A stretch of DNA of 64,000 bases, taken from contig JAQGBZ010000004.1 in assembly GCA_034687125.1 (NCBI GenBank), positions 1 to 64,000 of the forward strand, given 5' to 3'. This document shows positions 1-12,598 of the stretch, one piece after another. The translations under genes and the position numbers were made by a program. Source of the stretch: Neelides folsomi. Lineage: Eukaryota > Arthropoda > Collembola > Neelipleona > Neelidae. How positions within the stretch are numbered: position 1 is the stretch's first letter; each line of letters opens with the position of its first letter. Below the pieces are notes generated by a model. It was given only the letters and a program-made list of their open reading frames with translations. It made no database searches and was not told the DNA's origin.

Positions 1-120
1 ATTTTATATGTCAAAGGTACTCTGTCAAATTTATTTATTTTATATGTCAAAGGTACTCTGTCAAATTTATTTATTTTATATGTCAAAGGTACTCTGTCAA
101 ATTTATTTATTTTTTAATGT
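1..120. repeat. 36-bp tandem repeat, about 3.3 copies
   Basis: The first 120 bases are a direct tandem repeat with a 36-bp period. The core tatatgtcaaaggtactctg recurs at positions 5, 41 and 77, with an AT-rich spacer made mostly of atttatttatt. A degenerate copy follows to about 145. The array begins at the window edge, so its full length is unknown. It lies about 2.4 kb beyond the stop codon of the TRAF4 gene, with no sign of coding function. Confidence 0.9.
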
Positions 121-145
121 CAATGTTAATTATTCTTATGTCAAA

Positions 146-2524
146 GTCTCTTATTCTAAAAAATAAATTTCAATCACAAAATTGTTTTTTCCTTAATTGG
201 TTTTCCATTTCAATTCCCTCTGTTGATGATTAAAACCATGAATAAAGAATAGAGTCATTGTGTTTTAGCTTATAAATTGCTCAAACCCCATCAATTACAT
301 TCGGATATTGGAGGCAATTAGGGGGAAGAACCATAATTTCACACTTGGTCACCAATGTTTTTTAACCAGGGAGTATGGAGGGGGATGACAAAAGGAGAGT
401 GTTTACTCTCCGTTAAGGGACATTTTGGAAGAGAGATTACATGAATAACGAGTCCAATGGGGATTGAAGGGAGTCGTTGACACTTCCCTACCCCTCAACA
501 ATACAGGGCGTGTGGCTATAACAATTTCGAAGGAACCCCAATTATCCCAATGCACCAACCCATGCCAATGGGTTGGTACTCAGGGAAAAGGGATGAAGGG
601 AAACTGGACGAGACCAACGGCATCCCTCACCAAATTGTAATGGAACGAGGATTTGAATGAGAAAAGACTCGAGGGAAGAGCGGAGAGAGAGATGAGCAGG
701 TGGCTGGGAATCTCTAATCCCTACAGAATTGGACACTTTCTATTTGGGCCACCTGCAGCCCCTTTCTCCAATCCCCTAATCAAATCACTCCTTGTCAATT
801 ACTCCGGAGCTTCCGTGTAAATACATTTAATACGTCCATGTATCTATTTCATCTCTTGTTTGCACAAGGTTTAATTAAGACGAATGGCTCGATTCAATTT
901 TTATAACTAATCTGCAATAATTGATCCATCTGATATCAGATAGATATTGCAATAATATACATGCGGATATACCATATACCCTGTACCCTTATCTTTTTGT
1001 ATAAAGATTCTCTTCTAGGATGTTTATTAAAATTAGAAGTGTAGATTATGATTTTAATTTAATTGTGGTTATATGACAAATGTGAAATGACATTTAGTGA
1101 TACTTTGACGTTCAATGGAAATATTGCAAATGTTAATTTATTTTCCTTTTCATACACATGTTAATAATGAATACTTATAAATGGTTAGTTAACCTAACCT
1201 AACAATATAAATTGCCCTTAAATTAAGAATTAACATAATATAACGAAAACCGAAAATGTGAAAGAGTATAACTGCATTTAACTTAAATATAAATAGTACA
1301 CTAAACATTTTTAAACTTGACTTACGACTATCATACATACCATTTAATTAGTTGGACATTACTCCAAAAATAGTAAATATTAATAATTTATTTTAGAGGT
1401 GGACTTGTAAAATTTCTTATAGCTTTAAATAACAATTGCCCAATTATATTAAGAAATCAAGATTCACTGAACTTTTAATACAAAAATATTTGGCTTGGAA
1501 GAGTTTTCTTGAAGATTATTGATCACCTTTAATCAATATTAACAATGTAAGTAAGTTAGATAAAGATGCATTAAATTTATCATTGACACATGAAAATCTT
1601 GTGTTATCAAGAATCTTAATTAATTATTTTATTAAAATAAGTTTTGCGATTAACTTATAAAACCTTTAAATTAATAAGATATGAATAAGAATTGAACGAT
1701 AGACTTATTATACCTCTAAATTACAAGCACTTTAAAATGCGTTAAAACCTGAGTTTGACCATTGGTTAATACTTTTAAAATTTATATATGTTAAATATAA
1801 AAGTATTATTATATTTATATAATATAAATTGTATTATTGCTATACATAATTTTACTTTTATTCGTTCGTATAACCTATATAATTAATATTAATCCATTAA
1901 TTAATGAAAGAACTGTGTAATTGGTTCATTTTATAAACATTCACTTTTCGAGTGTTAATCTCAGAATTTTCAATGTTTCTCAACTAGACTTAAAAACCGC
2001 ATCACTCATCAAGTTTAAAATATGAAACATCATATTTATTTAAAATTACCCACAAACCATTATCCTAAATATAACAATTAATTATATTTATGAACAAAAC
2101 AATCTAGTTTCACTCGACAATATTATCTAAAATCTATACACAATACTTTAAAATCTTTCCATAGCCTATTGAAAGCACTTTTAAAATTAACACAATTAGA
2201 TGAAAGCATAAACTATTTCATTTAATTAAAATAGTAATTTACATCATACAAACCCAAATGAAATTAAAATTAACCCATTTAAAAAAGTCACATAAAATCT
2301 AAATACAATATAGGAAAACAAACCCTGGCCGTTAACCACATATTAAAATTATCCTTATTTTAAATTATTCTCATTTAAGATCTAACTCAATTTAATAAAT
2401 TACAATTAAGTCGTGAGCGGAAAACAAAAGGCAGTGAAGAATACATTGAAATTCGTATTATTTTTGTGAATGTGTATTGAGACTATTGAGAGTATTTGGC
2501 TCTTGAGAGTTTTTGCATTTATTG
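146..2524. other. AT-rich 3' flank of TRAF4, no gene seen
   Basis: No open frame here has recognisable domains or plausible exon signals. The sequence is strongly AT-rich with scattered homopolymer runs. A short CCTAACCTAAC tract lies near 1190. The minus-strand hexamer AATAAA (2518-2523) falls just after the TRAF4 stop and is one possible polyadenylation signal. The true 3' end of TRAF4 should lie somewhere in this interval. Confidence 0.6.
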
Positions 2525-5500
2525 TTAAACTGCAACAATCTTGCCAGGCTCCACTTTAATCTTGAGGAAAATCGTATCATCCCTCACATAGCTTCTCTTC
2601 ATCAGAGTCTCATGTGAGACAAATCTTGGGAATCCAAAACCAAGTGAATCTGGTTCCCGACTTGGACGCTGAAAATTTTTCCAACTTGGGTCTGGATTGA
2701 AACTCTCGACAACATTAACAGTCTGAAAATTATAAAAATCAAAAATTAAAAACCAAAAATCATAAAAATCGAAAAAATCGAAAATGAAAATCAATTTGTA
2801 TACAAATAAGGCAAATATTCCAAATCGCTTCATCACACTGGCACACAATTTCTCAATGTGGACAGATTCCTTACAGAAGATTCTGTACAACATTTTAATT
2901 GCCTTCAACACCATATATAATTACATACTCTGTATATTAATGTGATTGAAAGACGAATGGCGTTTGGAGAGATGAACATGCATTAAAAACCTTAACAGGT
3001 TTATCATTTATCAGTAGGAGAAATAAATCCTTCCTCATGTTCTTTCTCAGATGGCGAGATAAATCAATTAGGATGAGAAATAAAAAGTGTTACCTTCTCG
3101 GCTGTTGGGTTTTGGTCGTAGAGAGTGAATGATACGGCGTGTGAGAAGGGCCATTTAAGGATCGGGTCATAGTCCCCAGGTAAGATCTTGATGTAAATGG
3201 AGAAATGAGACCCCTCGCCAACTCCGTTCCCATTGAGGAAAAGGGAAGCCTGAAAGATCCAAATATGAGGAATCAATTGAGAGTGAACGGTCTAATAACG
3301 ACGAGGGTGAGCCGACAATGAACAGTCTCTTTTAGATTTTAATCAGTTTAACAGCTAATATATCCAAAAAATCTCTTCGTCATTCTCTCCAATGGAAAAA
3401 ATGAGGTCGGAGAGGAGAAAGGAAAAGGAAGATGAAACTTATAAAAAACCATCAATATTGTGATTAAAATCGTACAAAAATTTTCAAAATTCATTTTCTA
3501 ATTTATCTAACATTGAAAATTGCTGATCATTGACAATTGACAGTATTTTTCTCTAAATAAAGTTTATCAATTTAATTTAATTTAAATTAATTTAATTTAG
3601 TTTAAAATCAACTTCATTACAATAATTATGATATTAATTAAAATCTCACCTGTAGTTTGTACCCATATTGACCAGTGTAGAATGGAGAACTGATGAGTTC
3701 CACACCATCTTTGGATTTGGCTTCCCTCAATTTTTGTGCAAAATCGGTAATTTTCCAACAGCAAACCCTAAGAATGAAATACGGACATGAATTACTCCGT
3801 CTTAGTGAGGATTTTAGATATACAAGGTAAGAGACATTATGCGTAAAGTTGAGCTAATTATTTCAAAGTTATGACCCTGTCCCTGGTCATCTCTGGCCAA
3901 ATGGGAAGGACTTCCCCGTCAAATAAATATCAAAGCAGGTGAGAAAGCTCAAGCCGACGCTGAGCTTCTCTCCAACTAAATAACATTTAGAAGAAGAATA
4001 GGGCAGGTGAAGAAGAAATTCCAGAGTCACACAGGGAGGAACTTCAGGAGACTCCAGTTCGCCCACGCCGCTAAACATTCCCAAATTCCCAAACATTCCC
4101 TTCCATACCAGATACCATACATATAATGTATGTATATGCAATTCCACATTCCCATCTCCATTATTTGCATAGATTCTCTTTTGATAAACTTCTTCTTCCT
4201 TCTGCATACACATACAGTATATGAATATATTACCGTAATATACAGTATGTGAATACAGTATATAAATATGTAGTAATGGATGAAGTAATGGAGAAATGAA
4301 TAATTCCAGTGAACAAACGGTTCGGTTCATCTGGACACTTCATTCCTGCCCTTATCCAGAAGAGGTAAAAAGCCATTCATTACCGCCCAAAAGGCTCTTT
4401 TTTCAACTACAGGTAGGATACAAAATTTGTATCACAAATTGAACGAGATGGGAATTTGAAATTTGAAATATTGGAATTAAATCATTCACTCTTTTGTTTA
4501 ACCCCCTGACGAAGGAACAAGGTTGGGTGATGAATAATGCCGGCATGATCCATCCGTCCTCACACCCTTGGACTGTGTGTGGGTTGAACGAAGCTTCCAC
4601 AACAACACTAAACTCATTTGCAAAAGAAGGAGCAAGAGACCAAAGAAGCCAAAGATCCAACAAGCCCAACCTCTTACCGATTACAAGGCAATTAAGAAAC
4701 AAGCAATGTGACCATCCCCCACACTCATGTAAACTTCCATTCCCGACAAAAGAACCAAAAGAACCAACAAAGGGAAGAAAAAGGGAGTTGTAAGATCCAA
4801 ATGGCATCACTTACCCTGAGTGATTAACTGAGAGTTTGCTCATTGCGGCTCGGAGACAACTGATCTGTTGTTGTTGTTTTTGAACAAGGCTGCACATGAG
4901 TGACAAATGACTCCGGCAATTTTCATCCAAATGAGTTTCCAAAGAAGGCCGTTGTCCCTATAAAAATTATTAAATTGTTACATCCTTTAAACATATTTTT
5001 CCTTTTTAAATGGAGAACCCTAACGAGTGTCCTCTGTCATGTCCTAAGAACTAAAACCCACCATTTATACGCAGTCATTGAGGGAAATTCAAAGTTGTTT
5101 CCTTAGGTGAAAAAGAAAAATGATCTCTACTCCATTAGTGCCATTTGTACCGAAAAGCGTATTAGAATTTTGGGGTATCTCCGCCCATCTTAAATACTCT
5201 TTTACAAAAGGATTTGACCACTTCGAGGATCCTCCTCATCTCCATAAGATACAAATGATAAAGATCCTTAATATGTGTTCATGATGGCCTTAGAGATTAC
5301 TGTGTGAGTTTCATAGTGAATTTTACGCTCCTTTAACCGAATGTTTTATTTTCACTCCATTTGACAGGGAAAAGACCTTTTTGGGCAGAGTGATAATGTT
5401 AAGCCGTAGCAAAAGGATTTTCTCTCTCTAAGGCCAATAAATAGGGATTCCAAACCAAAAAATTCACATATCGAGTTTCTAATTATTTTCGCTCTTCATA

Positions 5501-8500
5501 TATGAAAGTAATGAAATTTGACACATTCCATAATTGAGAGGTTTTTATCAAGTTCATTAAAAATTTTATACTTTTAATCAGACTGTGAAAATGGTTAATG
5601 GAACATATGGGTGGATCAAAAATGAAAGTTTAACTTCCGCTAAGAAAAATAAAGTTCATTTTAAGATAAAAAGATGAGTTGATTAATTTTTATCATTTCC
5701 TTTCTTTTTATTAGAAAATTGATAAATAGGAAGAGATAAAAAAGTTCAATGGAATTTACTTTACTTACTCTGACCATATACGGAACGCAATTACAACTTT
5801 GTTTGTATACAATTATTTATCTTTTCCACATTATAAATCCATGTTAAACTCAAAAGATGCCCAAAAACCCAAAAGTAAATATTCTTAAAATTAAAAGTGA
5901 TATTTCAATTACAATTTTATGCACAAGTTGTTCTAATCTTAAGAAGTTCTTTAAGAAGTGAAATAAGATGTATGAACGCATTTAATCCTTCTATTTATCT
6001 CTTCTTACATAACAATATAAATAATGCATTAATGCAGAAAGTCTTGCAAAGTTGCACATACAATACCTATATTATGTAAATTGTAAATACAAGCAGTAAG
6101 AAAGAATTAAAATTAAATATTCCTTTCGCTTTTCATTAATGTCACTCTCACAATGTCATTTCATTTATTCTCCTTCTGCAAACTCGTATTGTGTAAAATT
6201 GTATGATATTGTACACTGTATGTGTGTTTCCCTTGAAATGTGTCAAAATGAAGAATTATGAGAAAAGTTGGCTAAACGCTGTCTCAGCTCATCCAGACAA
6301 ATTGTGGATGAGTTTGAATGTTAAGTGTATGAATATCCCATGCGGATATTTGGGATTGCTTGCATGGTGGAAAGTCATGACAATAAATAATAGAAAGGGC
6401 AGGGCTTTCCTCATAAGATTCAAAATCCACCCCAAAGGTCTTTCCAACACAAATGTGCACATTTGGATATCTTCAGATATCTATAACATGTTAACTCTTA
6501 AGCGAGAAAAGGGGAAGAATCAAAGGCCAGGAGCTTCTTCAAATCTTTGATTCTCCTTTTTCTCTCTCTCTCAATGAAGGATGGGGCTGGACAGAATAAG
6601 AAGTCAAAAACGATGCATAATATAATAATAACAACGTGGAGGAGGTGAGGGATCGGGGATTTGGAATGAATGCGAATGAACCTCTCATCTCCTCATAGGA
6701 CAAAATCATGAAATAATCATGAGCTTATCCCATTTATACTAACTTATGTACCAATGTACCCATACGAATCTACAAAATTATCATATATGTAATATATACG
6801 TAATGCAATATTAAATATACAGTATGATCCACAGTGTCCACACCATACCATTTTAATACACAAACCACAGTCTGTCCAGGAATCCATTTATTGTTGGCAA
6901 TATTACTACGCACGCATTTTACTGACTGTGAGAAATTCCAAATTCCATATTTTGCTGGACGTCCAAAAACCCAACATGTTTACTTTCATGGCATTTAAAC
7001 TTCATTACCTTCCAATGTTTAAACTATACAGTAAAGTATAGAGATTTCCTCAATTTGAATGCTGGGAATGTCTTGTGGGAAAATGAAAGTAAGGGGGAGA
7101 AAAAGGAATTTCTTACTTTGAATTTGCATCCAGCATCTTTGAAAGCACATGGCATCATAATCCCTGAGCACTTGTCCTTCAAATGCCCATCGATTTCGTC
7201 TCTCGGGATGGCAGGGGTTCCACATCGGTTCGGACATGGAACTGGGAATCGCCCACATTTGTCATGATGGGTCTTGATCGTGTCAGAGACGAATTCCTTC
7301 TTGCAGTATCGGCAGGCCGCGAGTCTCTTGGGACATTCTGAGCTCATATGTTGTGTGAGGCTTTTCCGCTGAACCTTCGAGCCGCATTTGTTCTCACAGT
7401 ACACAGGCTCCCATCCGCAACTCCCGTGGTGATTCTATGAGTACCAAAAAGAGACAATACAAATTCCTATCCTCTTATTCCTCTTGGACTTTCGGTTCCG
7501 TCGCTTCACGCCATAAACTTTTCCTAAGAAATTATGAGCTCATTTGCAGTAATTTACCTCGAGCTCTTCGCCCGTGAACACCTTGCTACAAAACTGGCAG
7601 GTTGTTCGGCGTAAATTGCACGTGTAGCGAAGGTGGTCTTCCAAAAGCAGTCGGGGGATCATAGCACCGCACTGGGACGGGCAAGAGACGGAATCAAAGC
7701 GGCAGACGTTCAAATGACCCTACAAGTCCAACAAAACAATATTACTCTATTATCCAATAATTCCAGACGGAGGATCTCGGCATGAAGTCCTAAATCTTCA
7801 AACACCTTGGACATCCCTCCATTCTTTCTTTTTGTTCTCGTTCTCATTCTTTGGTTCAGCAATGCGTTGTAATGTACAATGCTTTGTATTTACATGAAAT
7901 AAATAAGTTTACATGAAATAAATATAAGAAATTCTCACCTTAAGTTTCCTCAGCTCGTCTGACCAATTGCAACCATCCTTGTGATGAATACAGTAGACGA
8001 CTGAGCTCATAATAGCATTCTCATCTGTCAGCCCCTGGAAATTGTCAAACACAATCATCGAAGCATTAAAAACATGATACACACTTTTCCATCCTCCACT
8101 CAACATTTAATGTAATAAATATGAACTTGAATATAATTGTCCTATTCAAATCATTTCTTTTCACAAAAATCCACTTAAAAGATCATTCATCATTTCATAA
8201 CTACTTTAAGTACACGAATTTGAATTTACCTTCAGTACTGAATTTACTTAAGTACATGAATCTGCCTTTTTATGTATGAGAAAATGAAAGCAAACTTCTG
8301 ACGTATTTTACATACAAAACTGAAGAATATTATATAATTAAACTACCTGTATAATGTAACATCATGTAAATGCAACGAAACTAAAATTAACATTACGATG
8401 ATTGAAAAATGAGCTTGTTAATAATTTCACTAGAAGTAATTTATTTTTTGCTTAATCTCCTTATAATTTAAGCGGGTGGTTGTGAATTAGAACTCTGACT

Positions 8501-10825
8501 TGGTCAATATACAAAGGCACTACGCTTCGTCAGTTGTGTGGCATTTCCCGCAAAGCCCTCTTGCCATTGTATTTGTTCCTTACAACCACAATGGCCCAAG
8601 AGCTCACTCAGCCCGTTTTTTTGCTCCGCGGAGAAACGAAAAATTGAGAATGAAAGCTCAAAGGGAAAAAGTGGTCATATATGAAGGGGGGATGGATAAA
8701 GTAAAATAGAACATCTCGGCCCAATGATGAAGTTGAACACAATGGAGCGAGCCCTTACGTAAACCCAAGCTGTAGTCCCCCGTATTAACCAAAAAGTTAC
8801 TCGTGGAGAATACTAATTTAATTTCAGGTAAGGGATAAGGCATATATATCTAATATGCACACAGGTAAATATACCATAAATATAAGGGTTTTTCGTCTCA
8901 TCTTCAACTTCCTCTCACCTCTGCTCTGCCTCGGTTGATTCTCAAGGTATACATTGGTAGCTACATTGGGAGTTTGGAAGTTTGGAGCCGAGGAGTCTGA
9001 GAGGGGCCTAATCCCAAGCCTAACTTCATTTACATGTTCCATCCACGGCCGTGTGGAGATTATAATAAAGATCCCTTGGAGATCATCACAAGTGCTTCTT
9101 CGCTCAGCTGTGGTGTCTGATGATGCCAACTGGCTTGCCATTGCCAAGGCCAACTCCGCTCCCTCACCCCATGCCTTCATTATTCCTTTAATCTTTAGGG
9201 CTACTTCTTTCTCAGATCATTTCTCCCTTTTGACTTTACGTACAGTAGCCACATGTAAAATGTACACCAATTGCATCTTCACCTTCGCTCAACATGTTCA
9301 TAAGGATTTCTTAACCAACCTGTCACTACTTATACTTAATGGTAGTGAGTCGGATTTACTCGAAACAACTAGACGTGTAATTATTAGACCTGTTTATCAA
9401 TATATCTTATTCCATGACCAGTCAGGATGAAAAGCTTAATAATTTATACCTTACACTATATACACACCTGACATGACATTAGATCTTAAGAATCAAAATT
9501 TAATTATATTATATGGAAGTTAAATCGTTAGCGAATTGAATTGTTAAACCAAGTATGAATTTAAGCCACTTTCAATTTCAATACTAATTTATCGTTTACT
9601 AATACCAATATTTGGTATTTATCTTTGTTCACATTGTAATAAAGTAAATGTATTCAATAATATTGATATCATGCAAATGAAAAGATTATTCAGAAGTGTA
9701 TACTTAAAGTATAAAACCTATACATATATTTACATATAATTTATAAAGGATAAATGTTTGCTCCATCAATGCGAACATAAGCTTACATGTGTTGTATCAT
9801 ATATGCTCAAATGATCTCCTATCATATGGATATAGGTATGTAGAGTATGCATATACCATGCATATGTAGAATAATAAGAGAATCAGGCCGATAGTAAATA
9901 TTATATGGTACTGATTCTACTGGTGTTGGTATATGTTTGGGGGACTCCAACAATTAACTTTTGACGCGACGAAAAGCTTTTTGCCTTATTATTGCCCCAT
10001 GGAACAGTAAAATCGATGCTATCTGTTGGAAGTTCGAATATCTAGTTACATTTATAAGTACGTACCTTGATACACAGACCTTATCTACTTATTACACACC
10101 CCTGTCTACCTTTTGACAGACATGTTCTTAATCTTTTTGTTCAAAACAAAAGTGAAATTGTCATATATTTTATTAGTCCTTGAGCCAATATTATCCAAAT
10201 ACCAATATATGCTCATCTAAATTTAAATTAAAGAAAGTTATCTAAAAATGAATATTCAAGGACTAATCTACCTGACTCCCACGTGCACGTGATTCCAAGA
10301 AATATCTGTACTTATAATAATAAAGTTTTAATTAAGTTATAAAATTTTCATTTACCTGAGGAGAATAACTAGGAGAAATCTGTCCACTCGAAGCTGTGGT
10401 AGTGCTGCTTTCACTGAAAAATATAAAATTTATTAGATGCATTAAACCAAAAGAATATTTTTGACAAAGACAAAGACATGAAAGTACCAATGGAGCCAAG
10501 AAGACTCATATTCATATTACATATGAATATATGGTAGAGTATACTTATTAAAGGTATTAGTTATACAGTATTTATGGTATTAAACCTTATTTTAAGCACA
10601 TTCACAAAGGTCTACAATTGTCTATGTTACAAGAGTTACAACCATTTACAATGGCTGGAGCCGACGGACTTTCAACCCAAACTTATAAATACTTAAAATG
10701 AACAAAATGAACAATTCAGCTCAACGGTCATGAAAATGATAACTTTTAAAGTTCCAATACCAAAAGAAATAAAATGAAAATGAAACATACCTCCGAAAAT
10801 TATAGCTCAGACTGCTTACTGGCAT
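2525..10825 (-). CDS. TRAF4: TRAF4 homologue, RING-less, nine coding exons, 427 aa
   Basis: Coding exons in order: 10825-10791, 10413-10356, 8034-7939, 7719-7558, 7434-7117, 4957-4815, 3767-3650, 3249-3094, 2722-2525. All junctions are GT..AG, phases match, and the sum is 428 codons including the TAA stop. Residues about 45-225 are TRAF-type zinc fingers (for example VYCENKCG, SECPKR, CPNRCG), matching human TRAF4 nearly motif by motif. Residues about 225-265 form a short coiled coil (QKQQQQISCLRAAMSKL). Residues about 270-425 form the MATH/TRAF-C domain (GVCCWKI, SPFYTGQYGYKLQ, FLNGNGVGEG, WPFSHAVSF, SYVRDD). The family comprises cytoplasmic adaptors in TNF-receptor, Toll and JNK signalling and in cell polarity. 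The N-terminal RING of vertebrate TRAF4 is absent; the first 31 residues are a Ser/Thr-rich leader. The start ATG has an in-frame TGA at 10843-10841. An upstream alternative first exon cannot be excluded. Confidence 0.93.
4958..7116. other. TRAF4 intron 5 (2.2 kb), no gene seen
   Basis: This is the intron between the exon that ends the zinc-finger array and the exon that opens the coiled coil. It is AT-rich and contains only short open frames without domain signatures. No terminal inverted repeats or RNA genes were recognised. Confidence 0.7.
8035..10355. other. TRAF4 intron 2 (2.3 kb), overlapping unexplained ORFs
   Basis: This intron separates the Ser/Thr-rich leader exons from the first zinc-finger exon. 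Opposed open frames at 8954-9430 (plus) and 8824-9180 (minus) overlap in a stretch of lower AT content than its surroundings. Neither resembles a protein I know, and at most one could be coding. An unrecognised repeat is as likely as an exon. Confidence 0.55.
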
Positions 10826-12557
10826 CTTCTTGATAATTCTTCAAAACTTTTTCAATCCAAGTGTTAATGACAACGACAATATCAAGATTTCCTCAAGAGT
10901 CATTAAGTACTTCCATATAAGCCACAATCTTAATCTTATTCCCTTCGATAACTTCACTGAGGTAATAAATTCTTCCGTTCGTAATTGTGTGGGAAACTCC
11001 AAAAGCTATTGGTGACAATGATATTGTTATACGTATATTAAACGTGTAAGAGAAACTCTCTTCTCGAGGTCGAGCGGAGGAGTGAAATGAGTTTTCCAGA
11101 AGGAGATGACTTTTCACAGATAAACGTTCAAGTGGTCAAAATCTTCTTAAGGTCCTGATAGGTGTATGATACACCGTGTATGGTGACTATAGTCCTTCTT
11201 TTATTATATGGTATAAGTTTGCGTGAAGGTCCTAAAGACGTAGATTTAGGGGGTTGGTTTGGTCGAAGGGCCAAGTTTTGGTAAACGGGGAAGGGCCGAT
11301 GTGAATGGTAGGAGCTGGAATAATAATCTAGAAGGGCTTGAAGTCGTCGTCTGTGGCCAGGGTAGTTTTTACCCTCAGCTGTGTGTGGGGGTTGTTTGGT
11401 CTGTTTGCAGGAGAGTCTCAGCTGTTCGAAGAGGAAACCTCCACGAGCGTCTTCTAAAAGTACAAAAAAAGGAACACGGGATGAGATTCACAATGAAGCC
11501 CTTCAACGTTCAGAGATCTACAAAAAGAGATCTATAACCTCATGGTCCAGACTACGATAAGGAGGATGATGAGATGCATCCGAGGGCCACGAGCTAAGCC
11601 AAGGCTAACTTTAATGACAACGCACCCTGGCCAACGTCCACTACTATCTACGTTAACATTAGCGTAATACTTTTTTTCTCCTTTTTTCTCCAGGGTACGC
11701 ATATACGAGTACTTATGAACAAGGCCCTACTATTACGTTACTTTTTTCTCATCTCTTTTCTCATCTCTCTTCTATAGTACTACGACTAAAGATTTTAAAA
11801 AAAGTGCTAGGATGAGTAAAAGAGCAAGATGATCATCCAGGGACTCCACATGGAAGGGCAATGAAATAAAAAAATAAGTGTGTACAATCTCAACTACATG
11901 TATTAGGTACCTTGGCCAAGTCTACCTCCAATTCACAATACACAAGTCTCATGCATGAACTCTGGACAATTGGTATTGCGTATTATCAGAGTTCACCGTC
12001 AACACCGAGGGAAGACATGACATGAGTCATGAGCTAAACCTGAGCCCGGCCAAATGGACAAAAACGCTCTCAATATAACATTATAACTATTAAGTGAAAA
12101 GGACCTCAGGAGCGAAGGGCTCATAAAGAAAGTAGAGGGAGGACACTTCCAACTCTGGTTTAATAATGACTTGGAGAATATCGGGAGGAGTAAAGTCACA
12201 GTACCTCACTACCTTCGGTACTTTACCTCTCAAAAAGAAACTTCCCTTTTTGTCATTATATGGGTGACTCTCTTGGGAAGGGCACGAAGGGTCTTTGGTT
12301 CACTTAAACCATCATGTTATGCTTATTACCATACAATGAGATAAACGACCCAATAATAGTTTTCTCAACCTCATTAAAAGTTTTATATTTCCAGCTCCTC
12401 AACGGTGAACGAAGACTCAATGAATAATGTCGTTATGTCATATATGTAGGTAGATACAAATGTTATTATATGGTATATAACATTCCTTCATATTGGATAC
12501 TTATAAAATATTTATTGTCTTATAAGGACTGTCCTTGCATACCAAAATGTCAAGTTT

Positions 12558-12563
<6 letters not shown>

Positions 12564-12594
<31 letters not shown>
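12564..12594. repeat. (TA)n microsatellite
   Basis: An uninterrupted run of about 15 TA dinucleotides, bordered by further TA-rich sequence, in the intergenic region upstream of TRAF4. It is a simple repeat and probably length-polymorphic. Confidence 0.95.

Positions 12595-12598
<4 letters not shown>

Noticed and set aside
4403-4810. 135-codon minus-strand frame overlapping a 99-codon plus-strand frame
   Set aside because: Both are inside TRAF4 intron 6, directly after the exon 6 donor. The flanking exons join cleanly in phase without them.
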